Under the pieces are notes generated by a model that ran no database searches, was not told the DNA's origin, and saw nothing but the letters and a program-made list of their open reading frames with translations. A DNA stretch of 64,000 bases from Psychrobacter sp. TAE2020. GTDB taxonomy: Bacteria > Pseudomonadota > Gammaproteobacteria > Pseudomonadales > Moraxellaceae. Positions 45,612 to 55,180 of the stretch are shown piece after piece. Within the stretch, counting starts at the first letter, position 1, and each line of letters opens with the position of its first letter. Made by a program: the position numbers and the translations under genes. The DNA lies in contig NZ_JAHLMU010000001.1 in assembly GCF_018919485.1 (NCBI RefSeq), forward strand, positions 1,744,893 through 1,808,892. The letters run 5' to 3'.

Positions 45612-46106
45612 ATGAGCAGACAACAGCAAATGGATAAGATTCAAGCGATGGTCAATGATATTAAATATACCATGCTGACCACTCGTACTAGCGATGATCA
45701 TTTGCACTCTTGCCCGATGAATACTATTGAGACTAGTATTGGCGCTAAAGAAATTTGGTTTATTGGTCATAGTCCTTCTGACACGGCTGACAATATTAAG
45801 TACAATCCAGAAGTTAACCTCGCTTATGCTAGCCAAGATGATAACAACTATCTATCTATTACTGGTAAAGCTGAGCTAGTTACTGATGAAGAAAAGCTAA
45901 AAGAGTTATGGTCACCGATATATAACGCTTATTTTGAGCAAGGTATTGATGATCCTAGAGTACAGCTAATAAAAGTAACGCCTCATGGGGCTGAATACTG
46001 GGCTAATGGTAATTCATTCGCTAATGTGTTTAAAATTACTGCTGCAGCAGTGACTGATACTGCTATCGATAAGAGCTTAGGTGAAAACTTCTCTATCGAG
46101 TTATAA
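45612..46106 (+). CDS. Second PPOX-fold general stress protein (paralogue)
   Basis: 164 residues from the ATG at 45612, chosen because AAGGAAG lies seven bases upstream and the length then equals that of its paralogue; the frame extends to 45540 only through a TTG. Same motifs: SRQQQMDKIQ, NDIKYTMLTTR, IGAKEIWFIGHSPSD, NLAYASQDDNNYLSITGKAEL, IKVTPHGAEYWANG. About half the residues are identical to the neighbour. A local tandem duplication followed by divergence. Confidence 0.86.
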   Translation: MSRQQQMDKIQAMVNDIKYTMLTTRTSDDHLHSCPMNTIETSIGAKEIWFIGHSPSDTADNIKYNPEVNLAYASQDDNNYLSITGKAELVTDEEKLKELWSPIYNAYFEQGIDDPRVQLIKVTPHGAEYWANGNSFANVFKITAAAVTDTAIDKSLGENFSIEL

Positions 46107-46154
46107 GGCTATGGATTCGAATGAAAAAGCTTTTTAATGGATCATTAGTTTTTG

Positions 46155-46190
46155 GTTAATTAGTACTATTTAGTTAATCAGTACTTTTTA
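46155..46190. repeat. Tandem repeat, 18 bp unit x2
   Basis: GTTAATTAGTACTATTTA and GTTAATCAGTACTTTTTA adjoin, followed by GTTAGC. Lies after the second PPOX gene. Confidence 0.75.
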
Positions 46191-46211
46191 GTTAGCAAAC
46201 AGTCAGTAATT

Positions 46212-46248
46212 AAAAATGCCAGCGATAACCGTATCGCTGGCATTTTTT
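46212..46248. terminator. Bidirectional terminator
   Basis: Perfect 16-pair stem AAAAATGCCAGCGATA / TATCGCTGGCATTTTT with an ACCG loop. Shared by the PPOX gene (plus) and the lipoprotein gene (minus). Confidence 0.95.
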
Positions 46249-46317
46249 ATCTATTATAAAGTGTAGATTGTAACTGGTTTAGTCAACACAGCCTTTTATT
46301 AACGGCTATTTTAATAA

Positions 46318-47136
46318 CTATTTTGGTGCTTTGGCATAGCCATTATCTGCTGGAAAAGCTTGTTGCGTTTTTGGCTTGCTCTCAGATGGATCATAAAGCT
46401 CATAGATGACTGAACCGATGATGCCGGTATTATCTATAGAACCACTATCGGTATTGGCGGCATAAGCGTTCTCAGGTTTGCTAAAGATAAAAGAAGCTAC
46501 TGCATCTTCACTCTTACGGAAACCTTCAATAACCAGTTGTTCATTAGGGTTTAACACATAGCCATCGTCATAGCGACTGGCTTCGCTACCATCAAGAACG
46601 TTGATACCATCGACGCTAGCGACGATCTCATAAGTATTGCTGCTATTGTTTTGATAAACCAGACGGTATGCCTGACCTGCTTTACCTTGCAAATAGTAAT
46701 TACTAGCATCACGATAAATTGATAAATTACCGTCATCAGTGGTTACTGAAAAGTCAATCTTACCAGCAACCAACGACATGCTATTTAAGGCGCGGCCCTT
46801 ATAAGTCTTATCGGCATAACTTACCTGCATCTCCTCAATAGGTTGGTCACTGACACGACGCAGATCAACCACAGTCACTCGTGAGTCAACTTCATCGCCC
46901 CATTGAGTACCCAAACGCTCTGACTCACTGGTATCTTGCGTTGACTTTTCTTGCATAGAATCAGCATTATTCTGCACGGTCTCATCTTGCCCTGCTGCAT
47001 CTTGCGTAGACTCATTTTGCACGGGCTCAGACGAGGGTTGAGCAGAGTCCTCTTTTATGCTGGTATTCGATGAACACCCGGTTAATAGCGCTACTAAACC
47101 GACGGCAAGCAATGATTGTTTTTTGACTAGTTTCAT
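46318..47136 (-). CDS. Lipoprotein of unknown function, copy 1
   Basis: 272 residues. Signal ends in LLTGC (Cys 21). Residues 22-75 are low-complexity (repeated STQD/QDE-type stretches), then a globular part starting SERLGTQWGDEVDSRVTVVDLRR and ending ADNGYAKAPK. The globular part matches the next gene (47273-47989) almost throughout; the low-complexity linker is the main difference. No known domain recognised. Probably an outer-membrane or periplasm-facing lipoprotein. Confidence 0.8.
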   Translation of the reverse strand: MKLVKKQSLLAVGLVALLTGCSSNTSIKEDSAQPSSEPVQNESTQDAAGQDETVQNNADSMQEKSTQDTSESERLGTQWGDEVDSRVTVVDLRRVSDQPIEEMQVSYADKTYKGRALNSMSLVAGKIDFSVTTDDGNLSIYRDASNYYLQGKAGQAYRLVYQNNSSNTYEIVASVDGINVLDGSEASRYDDGYVLNPNEQLVIEGFRKSEDAVASFIFSKPENAYAANTDSGSIDNTGIIGSVIYELYDPSESKPKTQQAFPADNGYAKAPK

Positions 47137-47272
47137 GCTTATTTCCTCTTGTAAGTAATTGGTAGCTAGGAATGTTGCTAGATTAGCTACGCTATTAGGG
47201 GGCTTTAATTACTGTATAACGGTTAGCAGCCGAGCACTCATTGATTTGATCATAATCAAATAACAGTAGCGC

Positions 47273-47989
47273 TTATTTTGGTGGCTTGGCATAGCCATTA
47301 TCTGCTGGAAAGGCTTGTAAGTTTTGCGCTCTAGGACGAGAAGGATCATAAAGCTGGTAAATAACAGCACCAATAACGCCGGTATTATTTATAGAGCCAC
47401 TATCAGTATTCGCCACATAAGCATTCTCTGGCTTGCTAAAAATAAACGAGGCTACCGCACTTTTATTTTTTCGAAACCCTTCAATCACTAGCTGTTTATT
47501 GGGAGCTAGCACATAACCAGTGGCATAACGACTGGCTGCACTACCGTCAATGACATTTAAGCCATCGACACTAGCCACTACTTCATAAGTATTAGGGCTA
47601 TTATTTTTATACACTAAACGGTAGGCTTGGCCGGCATGACCTTGAACGTAATAATGACCATTATCTCGATAAAGCGATAAATCACCTCTATCAGTAGCTA
47701 CTGAAAAGTCGATTTTTCCAGCCACTAGTGACATACTATTTATAGCCCGACCACTGTAGTTTTTATCGGCATAATAAAGCTGCATTTGCTCGATAGGTCT
47801 CTCACTAGTACGACGCAAATTAACGCTAGTCACTGGCGAATTAACTTCATCACCCCATTGAGTGCCCAAACGTTCCGATTTTGAAGCCGTCTGCATTGAG
47901 CTTTCGCTTATAGGAGCCGTGGAAGAACAACCGGCCAGCAGCGCTAATAATACAACGCCAGTAAAACACTGCCCTTTATATAATTTCAT
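47273..47989 (-). CDS. Lipoprotein of unknown function, copy 2
   Basis: 238 residues, lipobox ALLAGC, short linker, then the same globular part as its neighbour: SERLGTQWGDEVNSPVTSVNLRR, SFIFSKPENAYVANTDSGSI and ADNGYAKPPK. Tandem paralogue 136 bases upstream of copy 1, in the same direction. Shorter linker suggests this is closer to the ancestral form. Function not recognised. Confidence 0.8.
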   Translation of the reverse strand: MKLYKGQCFTGVVLLALLAGCSSTAPISESSMQTASKSERLGTQWGDEVNSPVTSVNLRRTSERPIEQMQLYYADKNYSGRAINSMSLVAGKIDFSVATDRGDLSLYRDNGHYYVQGHAGQAYRLVYKNNSPNTYEVVASVDGLNVIDGSAASRYATGYVLAPNKQLVIEGFRKNKSAVASFIFSKPENAYVANTDSGSINNTGVIGAVIYQLYDPSRPRAQNLQAFPADNGYAKPPK

Positions 47990-48169
47990 AACGCTTTACT
48001 CCTATAAACCAGTCAAAGTCGGCTGTGTGGATACTATCTTATAGCGTGCGCCACTTTACTAGCCTTACTAATGTTCGGTAGATTATTTTTGAGTATATCT
48101 TAATCACTATAACAATCAAAGTTTAAAATAACTTAAAAAATAGCCAAAATTATAGTGCTAGCTAAAACC

Positions 48170-48203
48170 AAAAAAACGCCAATAGCCTTAGGCTACTGAC
48201 GTT
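48170..48203 (-). terminator. Terminator downstream of pgsA
   Basis: On the minus strand AACGTCAGTAGCC pairs with GGCTATTGGCGTT (two G-U) around a TAA loop, followed by a T run. Confidence 0.8.
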
Positions 48204-48239
48204 ATTACTAGCTAAATGACTACTAGCTAAAAAATCGGT

Positions 48240-48287
48240 TCATTACTTGGGTCATTACTTAGGTCATTACTGAGATCATTACTTAAA
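48240..48287. repeat. Tandem repeat, 12 bp unit x4
   Basis: Four units beginning TCATTACT (TCATTACTTGGG, TCATTACTTAGG, TCATTACTGAGA, TCATTACTTAAA), between pgsA and its terminator. Confidence 0.85.
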
Positions 48288-48348
48288 GTATTAATATAAA
48301 TATCTAGCGAAAACCAACTCAATAATGCTTCAATCCAAGCTTTTATAG

Positions 48349-49029
48349 TTAGCCGCTTTGCTTAAGATAAGGCCAAGCCGCTTTAAGATAAATAAACATC
48401 GACCAGAGGGTTAAGATCACTGCTGCCACCATCAGACCATAACCAACCAATTCCAGTGACTCCCAGTTCAGTAGCAGTACCGTAATAGCGATCATCTGAA
48501 AAGTGGTCTTGAGCTTGCCCACATAAGACACCGCTACACTAGTACGATTGCCCAGCTCGGCCATCCATTCACGTAGCGCTGATACTGCAATCTCGCGCGA
48601 AATAATTACAATAGCCGCTATTGCCATAATAATATTAGGATGCCACTGTACTAAAATAATCAGCGCCGCCGCTACCATTAGTTTGTCAGCGACAGGGTCC
48701 AAAAAGCGTCCAAAAGCCGACATCACATTGAGCTTACGGGCAAAATAACCATCGAGCCAATCAGTAATAGCGGCGATGATAAACACGCCAGTCAGCAACA
48801 AGTGACGTAGCAAACTATCGCTAAACTCACTCATCCCTACTCGTCCAATAACGTTATCTGTTATCGCAGGCATATTGATGCCCATTGCCGGCGGCCAATA
48901 AGCGATCGCTACGAACAACGGAATCATCAAAATACGCGCAATAGTCAGGTTATTCGGCAGATTAAAAATGCTTTTATCGTTCGGTACTGGCTGTGACTGC
49001 GGCGTAGGTATATCTGTACTTTTGGTCAT
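48349..49029 (-). CDS. pgsA: CDP-diacylglycerol-glycerol-3-phosphate 3-phosphatidyltransferase
   Basis: 226 residues, integral membrane enzyme making phosphatidylglycerol phosphate. The CDP-alcohol phosphotransferase signature is complete: DWLDGYFARKLNVMSAFGRFLDPVADK (D-G-x2-A-R-x8-G-x3-D-x3-D) near residues 88-114. About 40 residues longer than E. coli PgsA because of a polar N-terminus and a periplasmic insert near 50-70. Confidence 0.94.
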   Translation of the reverse strand: MTKSTDIPTPQSQPVPNDKSIFNLPNNLTIARILMIPLFVAIAYWPPAMGINMPAITDNVIGRVGMSEFSDSLLRHLLLTGVFIIAAITDWLDGYFARKLNVMSAFGRFLDPVADKLMVAAALIILVQWHPNIIMAIAAIVIISREIAVSALREWMAELGNRTSVAVSYVGKLKTTFQMIAITVLLLNWESLELVGYGLMVAAVILTLWSMFIYLKAAWPYLKQSG

Positions 49030-49318
49030 GACAGAACCAGTCTAATAAGAAAATAAATAATAGGAGATGCGATTATGGCTGCTAGCTTAGCATTTTTCAT
49101 CTATGACGTCATGCCATCTATTTATGTGTAGTTGTATCTATTCACTTTACCCAGATAAAAATTCGTAAAAAAGTAGTTCAAAATCCTTTAATAGCAATAT
49201 TTATCCGACATTAGGTAGTATTCTTTTGACTAGAGGTCAAATGTTTCAAAATAAGACATTGTATTAAAACCTGTACGAACGTAATAGCATGTAACTGGAA
49301 CTATAAAATTGGCCATAC

Positions 49319-49345
49319 CTCGGCTATTATAGACGAATAGCCGAG
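49319..49345. other. Perfect hairpin of unknown role
   Basis: CTCGGCTATT (49319-49328) / AATAGCCGAG (49336-49345), seven-base loop. Neither strand has a T run after it, so it is not a plain terminator. Confidence 0.5.
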
Positions 49346-49448
49346 CTACAGTTGTGCACTGGTAGTTGTAAGTGAATATGTATAAACATTGAAATCATCA
49401 TGATTAACCTCATGTAAATTCCATCAAAGCTGATTACTTTGTATAAAG

Positions 49449-49454
49449 TATAAT
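49449..49454 (+). promoter_or_regulatory. -10 box of candidate small RNA
   Basis: TATAAT, perfect. No strong -35 at the usual distance. There is no plus-strand gene within the next 4 kb, so it would drive only the short transcript ending at 49566. Confidence 0.4.
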
Positions 49455-49460
49455 TTTACT

Positions 49461-49566
49461 AAGAAACCAACAATAATAAGTAGTACTCACTGATTCTATA
49501 GCTAACTATCCAGCTATTTGGCCAGTTTTCCTCAGCCCACAGTTACTCCTCTGTGGGCCTTTTTTT
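49461..49566 (+). ncRNA. Candidate small RNA, about 105 nt
   Basis: Bounded by a TATAAT box (49449-49454) and a rho-independent terminator (stem GCCCACAG 49535-49542 / CTGTGGGC 49551-49558, then seven T) oriented to the plus strand. Both flanking genes are on the minus strand, so the terminator cannot belong to them. The unpaired TTTTCCTC before the terminator and the loop TTACTCCT are pyrimidine-rich and complementary to Shine-Dalgarno sequences, as in many base-pairing regulators. No reading frame of note. Not matched to a known family. Confidence 0.45.
49535..49566 (+). terminator. Terminator of candidate small RNA
   Basis: Perfect eight-pair GC-rich stem with eight-base loop and seven T on the plus strand; no T run on the minus strand. 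Confidence 0.85.
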
Positions 49567-49811
49567 GTCTGCTAATTTCTTTATTGATATGAATCTTATG
49601 TTCATGTGTATTAGATTGACTACCAATTTGACCAGCATATTCAGTTACTACTTAATCAATACTATAATGATCTTGCGCTTGATTTGCCTAGGGTTGCTTT
49701 GCTAATGACGGCACGCACTTGACTGAGGTGATGTTTATACGTGCGAATGTGGTGCGTTATGCTGGCATAAGCTCATATATGGTCTTTGTAATAGCAGATA
49801 AATAAAGGCAA

Positions 49812-51059
49812 TTACAGACTTAAAGCAGCGGCTACTACTTCAACGACTTGTTCCGCCATCAAGTAGCAACTCTCAATATTACCTTGTCCACACCAATCAC
49901 CACTGACGATCCAGTGGCGATCGTTATCGACTAAAACTCCTAACCCTTCCTCGCCCTTATTGATCACAGTAGCGGCGTAACGCCAGCGATGGCAATCTAC
50001 TTGGCTTGGTGCTGTATCGTTATTCCAGTTTAATGCTTGCTTGGCTGCTACTAATAATTGCGCTTGGATAATTTCAAGATCATCATTGACGTGCGCCTCT
50101 GACCAGTCGTTATTAGCATGAATAGTGACACTAGGTAATAGCTCGCTATGGCTAGGTTTTTGATGTTCCACAAATATCTTAGCGAGTATTGACTGTTGGG
50201 GATAAGCCACATCCCATACTGGCGTAGTAGTCGCTGCAACGCTGTTTTGCAACGTCTGCGGTAGCATACTGACTTTGTCCCAGCCTAACATTAAGGTATA
50301 GCAAGCCAGCATCTTGGCTTGGCTAATTTGCGCCTGTTTACAAAAGCCACTATCTGCCAACAGCTCAATAGCTTGCAAATTAGGTGCTGTACAGATCACC
50401 CAATCAAAGTAGCCTAAACTGGCACCAAGCTCATCAAACAGCTCCGTTTGCTGGTCTGTAGACTGATGATGCTCTGTGCTTAATGGGGCCACACGGGTTT
50501 TAAATTTAAGACTGCTATTAGTTAGATTATCGGCTAGCTCTCGACCCCAACTAGTCATTTTGGGACTGCTAATATAGCGAGCATGCGTAGTGTCCCACTG
50601 CTCTTTTTTACTGATAATAGGCTCAGCATTGCCATCAGCTGGTGTTAACTCAACCACTTGTGCGCACCAAGGTTGCAACAACCCTGACTGTAACCAAGGG
50701 GCGATAAACTGGGCGAAACTGTCTGACTTGGCAGTGAAGAACTGCGCACCAAACGCCCACTGCCAGTTCTGATTAGTCAGGCGATCAGTACGATAGCGAG
50801 TTGCTAGACGACCAACACTACGAGACTTTTCAAAGATGGTGATTTGGGGATGCTGAGTATTAACACTATTACTAGCTTCTGCTTCATTGTGTGCTTGAGT
50901 AGAGCGCTGAGCAATAGCACGCTCTAATAAAGTAGCCGTAAAAAGACCGCTTAGGCCACCACCGATGATAGCTATCTTTACTGAGCTATTAGTGCTGGCG
51001 ACGCTGGTTGATAAATTATTAGAAGACAAGTTGTTAGCATTAGCAGAGTGATCAGTCAT
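49812..51059 (-). CDS. NAD(P)/FAD-dependent oxidoreductase, renalase-like
   Basis: Amine-oxidase-type flavoprotein of about 415 residues from the ATG at 51059; the frame continues to a GTG at 51131 without a ribosome-binding site. The FAD dinucleotide loop is VKIAIIGGGLSGLFTATLL, and QWAFGAQFFTAKSDSF, WGRELADNL, the mid-chain VICTAPNLQAIELL and C-terminal WIVSGDWCGQGNIESCYLMAEQ fit the bacterial renalase group, which oxidises stray dihydronicotinamide isomers. Substrate here not established. Convergent context: acs lies upstream in the same direction. Confidence 0.8.
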   Translation of the reverse strand: MTDHSANANNLSSNNLSTSVASTNSSVKIAIIGGGLSGLFTATLLERAIAQRSTQAHNEAEASNSVNTQHPQITIFEKSRSVGRLATRYRTDRLTNQNWQWAFGAQFFTAKSDSFAQFIAPWLQSGLLQPWCAQVVELTPADGNAEPIISKKEQWDTTHARYISSPKMTSWGRELADNLTNSSLKFKTRVAPLSTEHHQSTDQQTELFDELGASLGYFDWVICTAPNLQAIELLADSGFCKQAQISQAKMLACYTLMLGWDKVSMLPQTLQNSVAATTTPVWDVAYPQQSILAKIFVEHQKPSHSELLPSVTIHANNDWSEAHVNDDLEIIQAQLLVAAKQALNWNNDTAPSQVDCHRWRYAATVINKGEEGLGVLVDNDRHWIVSGDWCGQGNIESCYLMAEQVVEVVAAALSL

Positions 51060-51231
51060 AGTGACAGTAGGCCTTTGGTTAGGGCAACGATTGAAAGTAC
51101 TTAACAGTGTTTGAGAAAATGGGTAAGCCACCGGTGAAGGTTGCAGTAGAAAAATACTACTGACATGAAGCTGTTGATTTAATTAAGCATCATACTTAAG
51201 CTATTAGCATCGACTTACCAGCGCTAACAGC

Positions 51232-53202
51232 TTAGCTATTATTAGCCTTGTGCTCCGCTTTTACCACCTCGATTAACTGATTGATCACTGAGCTGTCCGC
51301 TAAAGTAGACAGATCTCCTAAGCCAATATACTGACCTGCAGCTAGATTACGCAAAATACGACGCATGATTTTGCCAGAGCGGGTTTTTGGCAAAGCTTCA
51401 ACGATATAGATAGCATCTAAGTTAGCGATAGGACCAATTTCGTTACGCACATGGCGATTAAGCTCAAGCTTCAGATTATTATCAGCTTTTTCACCTATAT
51501 TTAGAATAACAAAAGCGGCAATGCCTACCCCTCTAATATCGTGAGGCATGCCAACTACCGCCGCTTCCACAATCGAGGGATGGGCATCGATCGAGCTCTC
51601 AACCTCAGCAGTACCTAGCCTATGGCCAGATACATTCAGTACATCATCAACTCGACCAGTGATCCAGTAATGCTCATCTTCATCACGTTGTACACCATCA
51701 CCAGTGAAATAATGTCCCGGATAATCACTAAAATAGGTCTCTAAAAAACGCTTATGATCGTTATAAATACCACGCATCTGTCCTGGCCAGCTACTACTAA
51801 TCACTAAATTACCATGAGCTGGGCCTTCGAGTATAGTATCGTCACTATCTACCACATCAGGTATGATGCCATAGAGTGGATTCATTGCTGCACCTGGCTT
51901 GAGCGCTACTGTACCTGGAATAGGGGCCAATAATATACCGCCCGTTTCTGTCTGCCACCAAGTATCAATCACCGGGCAGTTGCCATTACCGACCACATTG
52001 TAATACCAGTCCCAAGCTTCTGGATTGATGGGCTCACCGACAGTGGCGAGCAAGCGCAGACTTGAGCGATCAGACTCAGTGACAAACGCATCGCCCTCTT
52101 TCATCATTGAGCGGATGGCCGTTGGCGCCGTATATAAAATACTAACTTTGTGTTTATCAATAATATTGCCAACTCGTGCCCATGTTGGGTAATCCGGCAC
52201 GCCCTCGAACATCAGCGTCGTGGTGCCATTGGCAAGTGGAGCATAAGTGGCATAAGTATGACCAGTAACCCAGCCAACATCAGCGGTACACCAGTAAATG
52301 TCATCTTCTTTTATATCAAACACATCACGAAAGCTCGACAGCGCATAAGTGATATAGCCGCCAGTAGTATGCACCACCCCTTTAGGCTTGCCTGTCGATC
52401 CTGAAGTGTACAATAAAAACAGCGGATCTTCAGCATTCATCACCTCAGGTTCGCAGTACTCTTGCTCAGCCTCAACTAGAGTGTGATACCAGACATCACG
52501 ACGGCCGCTCATCGGGATTGAGTTACCAGTACGATAGACCACGATGACCTTTTCGACGCATTCCGTGCCTTCCATATCTAACGCATGATCGACATTGACT
52601 TTCAGTGGGCTACGCTTGTTACCACGCAGGCCCTCATCTGCGGTAATCACTAGCTTGGATTGACTATCTATAATACGATTACCAAGACTGTCAGCCGAGA
52701 AGCCGCCGAATACGACCGAATGTACAGCACCGATACGAGCACAAGCCAGCATGCCGATCATAGCTTCAGGTATCATCGGCATATATAAAGTAACGCGATC
52801 GCCTTTTTGGATACCTAGCTTACGCATAGCATTACCTAAACGGCAGACTTCACTGTGCAGCTCTTTAAAAGAGATAATCTTGTTAAGCGAAGGATGATCA
52901 CCTTCCCAAATGATAGCAGGCTTATAAGGGTTAGTCTCTAGATGTCGATCGAGACAGTTTACTGAAATATTCAACTCACCATCTTCGAACCATTTAATAC
53001 GGAAGTCGTCTAAATCGTAGTTCACGTTACTAATAATAGTTGGTTTTTTGATCCAATCGATAGCTTCAGCACGCTCAGCCCAAAAAGCATCGGTAGCTTG
53101 AGTTGACGCAATCGAGCGCTGATAATCCTTTGCGTATTGCTCGGCACTAGTATTGGCAGCCGCCATAAATTCGGTACTAATGGGAAATAATTTCTGGGCC
53201 AT
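51232..53202 (-). CDS. acs: Acetyl-CoA synthetase
   Basis: 656 residues, AMP-forming. Activates acetate with ATP and CoA, the high-affinity route that complements ackA-pta. Motifs: [20 protein letters not shown] (A3 loop), [10 protein letters not shown] (A5), [36 protein letters not shown] (A7-A8) and the acetylation-regulated Lys of [13 protein letters not shown]. Length equal to E. coli Acs (652). Monocistronic as far as can be seen. Confidence 0.96.
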   Translation of the reverse strand: MAQKLFPISTEFMAAANTSAEQYAKDYQRSIASTQATDAFWAERAEAIDWIKKPTIISNVNYDLDDFRIKWFEDGELNISVNCLDRHLETNPYKPAIIWEGDHPSLNKIISFKELHSEVCRLGNAMRKLGIQKGDRVTLYMPMIPEAMIGMLACARIGAVHSVVFGGFSADSLGNRIIDSQSKLVITADEGLRGNKRSPLKVNVDHALDMEGTECVEKVIVVYRTGNSIPMSGRRDVWYHTLVEAEQEYCEPEVMNAEDPLFLLYTSGSTGKPKGVVHTTGGYITYALSSFRDVFDIKEDDIYWCTADVGWVTGHTYATYAPLANGTTTLMFEGVPDYPTWARVGNIIDKHKVSILYTAPTAIRSMMKEGDAFVTESDRSSLRLLATVGEPINPEAWDWYYNVVGNGNCPVIDTWWQTETGGILLAPIPGTVALKPGAAMNPLYGIIPDVVDSDDTILEGPAHGNLVISSSWPGQMRGIYNDHKRFLETYFSDYPGHYFTGDGVQRDEDEHYWITGRVDDVLNVSGHRLGTAEVESSIDAHPSIVEAAVVGMPHDIRGVGIAAFVILNIGEKADNNLKLELNRHVRNEIGPIANLDAIYIVEALPKTRSGKIMRRILRNLAAGQYIGLGDLSTLADSSVINQLIEVVKAEHKANNS

Positions 53203-53607
53203 GATCCTACTCCTTTTTAATTATTATTACTGGTATAACGATGCCTGAGAATAGCGTCTTAATAGTAGTTGCTATTTGTTATAATAGCCGAATTAGTCAG
53301 TCGCAAAAGACACCAACTCTATTTATAAACTAGTACTAGTGATAGCGATCCATCACTATTGTTAACTCTATAGTGATGGCGTCAGTAGAATAACGACAGG
53401 CGATGCGGTATCCACTTCCATAATGCAGGATACTTTAGTTCTAGTTTGACAAATAAGCCCTAGTGATGCAAGACATCAACCGTTAATGAAGAATAATCCC
53501 TGCATATCTGTACACTTACCTACTAGCAAGTAATGAAAGGCGCTTCAGTCTTATGCTTACTCTAAGGTTAAGTTTTTTACTATAATCGTTTTTTAATTGG
53601 ATGTTCA
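53203..53607. other. Spacer between divergent acs and HI0933-type gene
   Basis: 405 bases. Two plus-strand -10 boxes: TGTTATAAT at 53277-53285 and TATAAT at 53581-53586. No coding sequence seen. Confidence 0.5.
53557..53586 (+). promoter_or_regulatory. Promoter of HI0933-type flavoprotein gene
   Basis: TTACTC, 18 bases, TATAAT, 21 bases before the start codon. A second, extended -10 box (TGTTATAAT) lies 300 bases upstream. Confidence 0.45.
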
Positions 53608-54918
53608 ATGACCTCTAACCATACACTCCCACAGCATCACTTCGATGTCATTATTATTGGTGCTGGCGCTTCAGGATTATACTGTGCACTCACCGCTGGT
53701 CGTCGCGGTCGCCGTGTACTAGTAGTGGATCATGCTAACAAGGCGGGTAAAAAGATCCTTATGTCAGGAGGTGGGCGCTGTAACTTTACCAACTACTTTG
53801 TAGAGTCTGAGCACTTCATTGGTGCCAACGAGCATTTTTGTAAATCAGCCCTTAGTCGTTATCCTAGTTGGGAGTTCATTAGCCTAGTTGAGCAGCATAA
53901 GATTGCTTATCATGAGCGTGAACATGGGCAGCTGTTTTGTGACGACTCAGCGCAGGATATCTTGACTATGCTGCTTGATGAATGTGATGCTGCGGGAGTA
54001 CAAGTGCGCCTGAACACTCAAGTTGAGCAAGTTAAAGCTGTAGATAACAGCCTGCAAACAAACAGTAATAAAGTAAAAAACTCTAATGTGTGCTTCGAGT
54101 TATTAACCAATAAAAAGCTCAGTAAAAAAGAACTAGCAGAGCATGCGCTATTAGTACAGACAAGCTACAGCTGTGAGTCGCTAGTAGTGGCTACTGGCGG
54201 CTTATCTATTCCTACTATGGGTGCTAGTGGTCTAGGCTATGAGCTGGCGCAGCAATTCGGTCATCAGCTAATGACTACGGATGCTAGTTTAGTGCCATTT
54301 ACCTTTACTGATAAGACCGGTGAGTTACTACGCGCGCTGGCAGGTATTAGCTTACCAGTAGTAGCTAGTAACACTCGTACTTCGTTCAAGCTACCATTGT
54401 TATTTACCCATCGAGGCCTCTCCGGTCCTGCTATCTTACAGCTATCAAATTATTGGCAAGTCGGTGAGCCTATTGCGATTAATCTACTGCCAGACATAGA
54501 CATTAGCAGCTTGTTGATAGCTCATAAAAAATCGCATCCAAAACAGTTAATCCGTACAGTGGTAGCTGATAACACTGATAATGCTTTACCGAAAAAGCTA
54601 CTGACCGCCCTACAGAGCAGCCTATGGGAAGATATAAAAGATACTGAGCTGGCTAATATCAAAGACGAGCGTTTAGAGGCAATAGGCGCAGCAATCAATG
54701 GTTGGCAGCTCAAGCCGTCAGGTACCGAAGGCTATCGTACTGCTGAGGTCACTCGTGGCGGGGTCAAAACTGATGAGGTCTCCTCCAAGACTATGCAAAG
54801 TAACTATCAACAGGGACTATACTTTATCGGAGAAGTGCTTGATGTTACCGGCTGGCTTGGCGGTTACAACTTTCAATGGGCTTGGGCTAGTGGTTTTGTC
54901 TGCGGCGAAGTGGCTTAA
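53608..54918 (+). CDS. HI0933/YhiN-family flavoprotein (aminoacetone oxidase-like)
   Basis: 436 residues. FAD loop VIIIGAGASGLYCALTAGRRGRRVLVVD, the family signature KAGKKILMSGGGRCNFTN, LVVATGGLSIPTMGASGLGYELAQQFGH and the C-terminal GLYFIGEVLDVTGWLGGYNFQWAWASG. Members are often named aminoacetone oxidase family but the physiological reaction is unknown. Aminoacetone can arise from the product of Tdh, encoded 19 kb away; a link is speculation. Confidence 0.9.
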   Translation: MTSNHTLPQHHFDVIIIGAGASGLYCALTAGRRGRRVLVVDHANKAGKKILMSGGGRCNFTNYFVESEHFIGANEHFCKSALSRYPSWEFISLVEQHKIAYHEREHGQLFCDDSAQDILTMLLDECDAAGVQVRLNTQVEQVKAVDNSLQTNSNKVKNSNVCFELLTNKKLSKKELAEHALLVQTSYSCESLVVATGGLSIPTMGASGLGYELAQQFGHQLMTTDASLVPFTFTDKTGELLRALAGISLPVVASNTRTSFKLPLLFTHRGLSGPAILQLSNYWQVGEPIAINLLPDIDISSLLIAHKKSHPKQLIRTVVADNTDNALPKKLLTALQSSLWEDIKDTELANIKDERLEAIGAAINGWQLKPSGTEGYRTAEVTRGGVKTDEVSSKTMQSNYQQGLYFIGEVLDVTGWLGGYNFQWAWASGFVCGEVA

Positions 54919-55077
54919 GCGCTTAAACGAACTTGCTGCGCGGCTTAAACATCGATCTAAAGCAGACTCTTTAGCAGTAGCAAACTGCTAACATCGGTTA
55001 GCTCGCATTTAAATAGCCATACCGTCAATAGCTACACCCTAGCTACAACGATTAGAAATAATAAGCATTCACTAGAT

Positions 55078-55115
55078 AAAAAGCAGCTTTGCTATTAATA
55101 ACAAGGCTGCTTTTT
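55078..55115 (+). terminator. Terminator after HI0933-type gene
   Basis: Stem AAAAAGCAGCTTTG (55078-55091) / CAAGGCTGCTTTTT (55102-55115), one G-U pair; usable from both strands. Confidence 0.85.
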
Positions 55116-55145
55116 ATTGTCAGAGGTTTTAACAGCCCACACTAT

Positions 55146-55180
55146 AAAAGCCCCAACAACATCAAGTTATTGGGGCTTTT
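55146..55180 (-). terminator. Terminator after nemA-like gene
   Basis: Stem AAAAGCCCCAA / TTGGGGCTTTT, extendable inwards with one mismatch; ends the minus-strand transcript. Confidence 0.85.

Larger units (their letters stand above)
47990..48348. other. Spacer between pgsA and lipoprotein pair
   Basis: 359 bases holding the pgsA terminator (48170-48203) and a 12-bp tandem repeat (48240-48287). No coding sequence seen. Confidence 0.5.
49030..49811. other. Long spacer with candidate small RNA
   Basis: 782 bases. Contains a perfect ten-pair hairpin at 49319-49345 without T run, and a -10 box plus terminator at 49449-49566 on the plus strand (candidate small RNA). The remainder shows nothing I can support. 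Confidence 0.55.

Noticed and set aside
48240..48287. CRISPR array
   Set aside because: Units are 12 bp, directly abutting, without unique spacers; no cas genes in the window.
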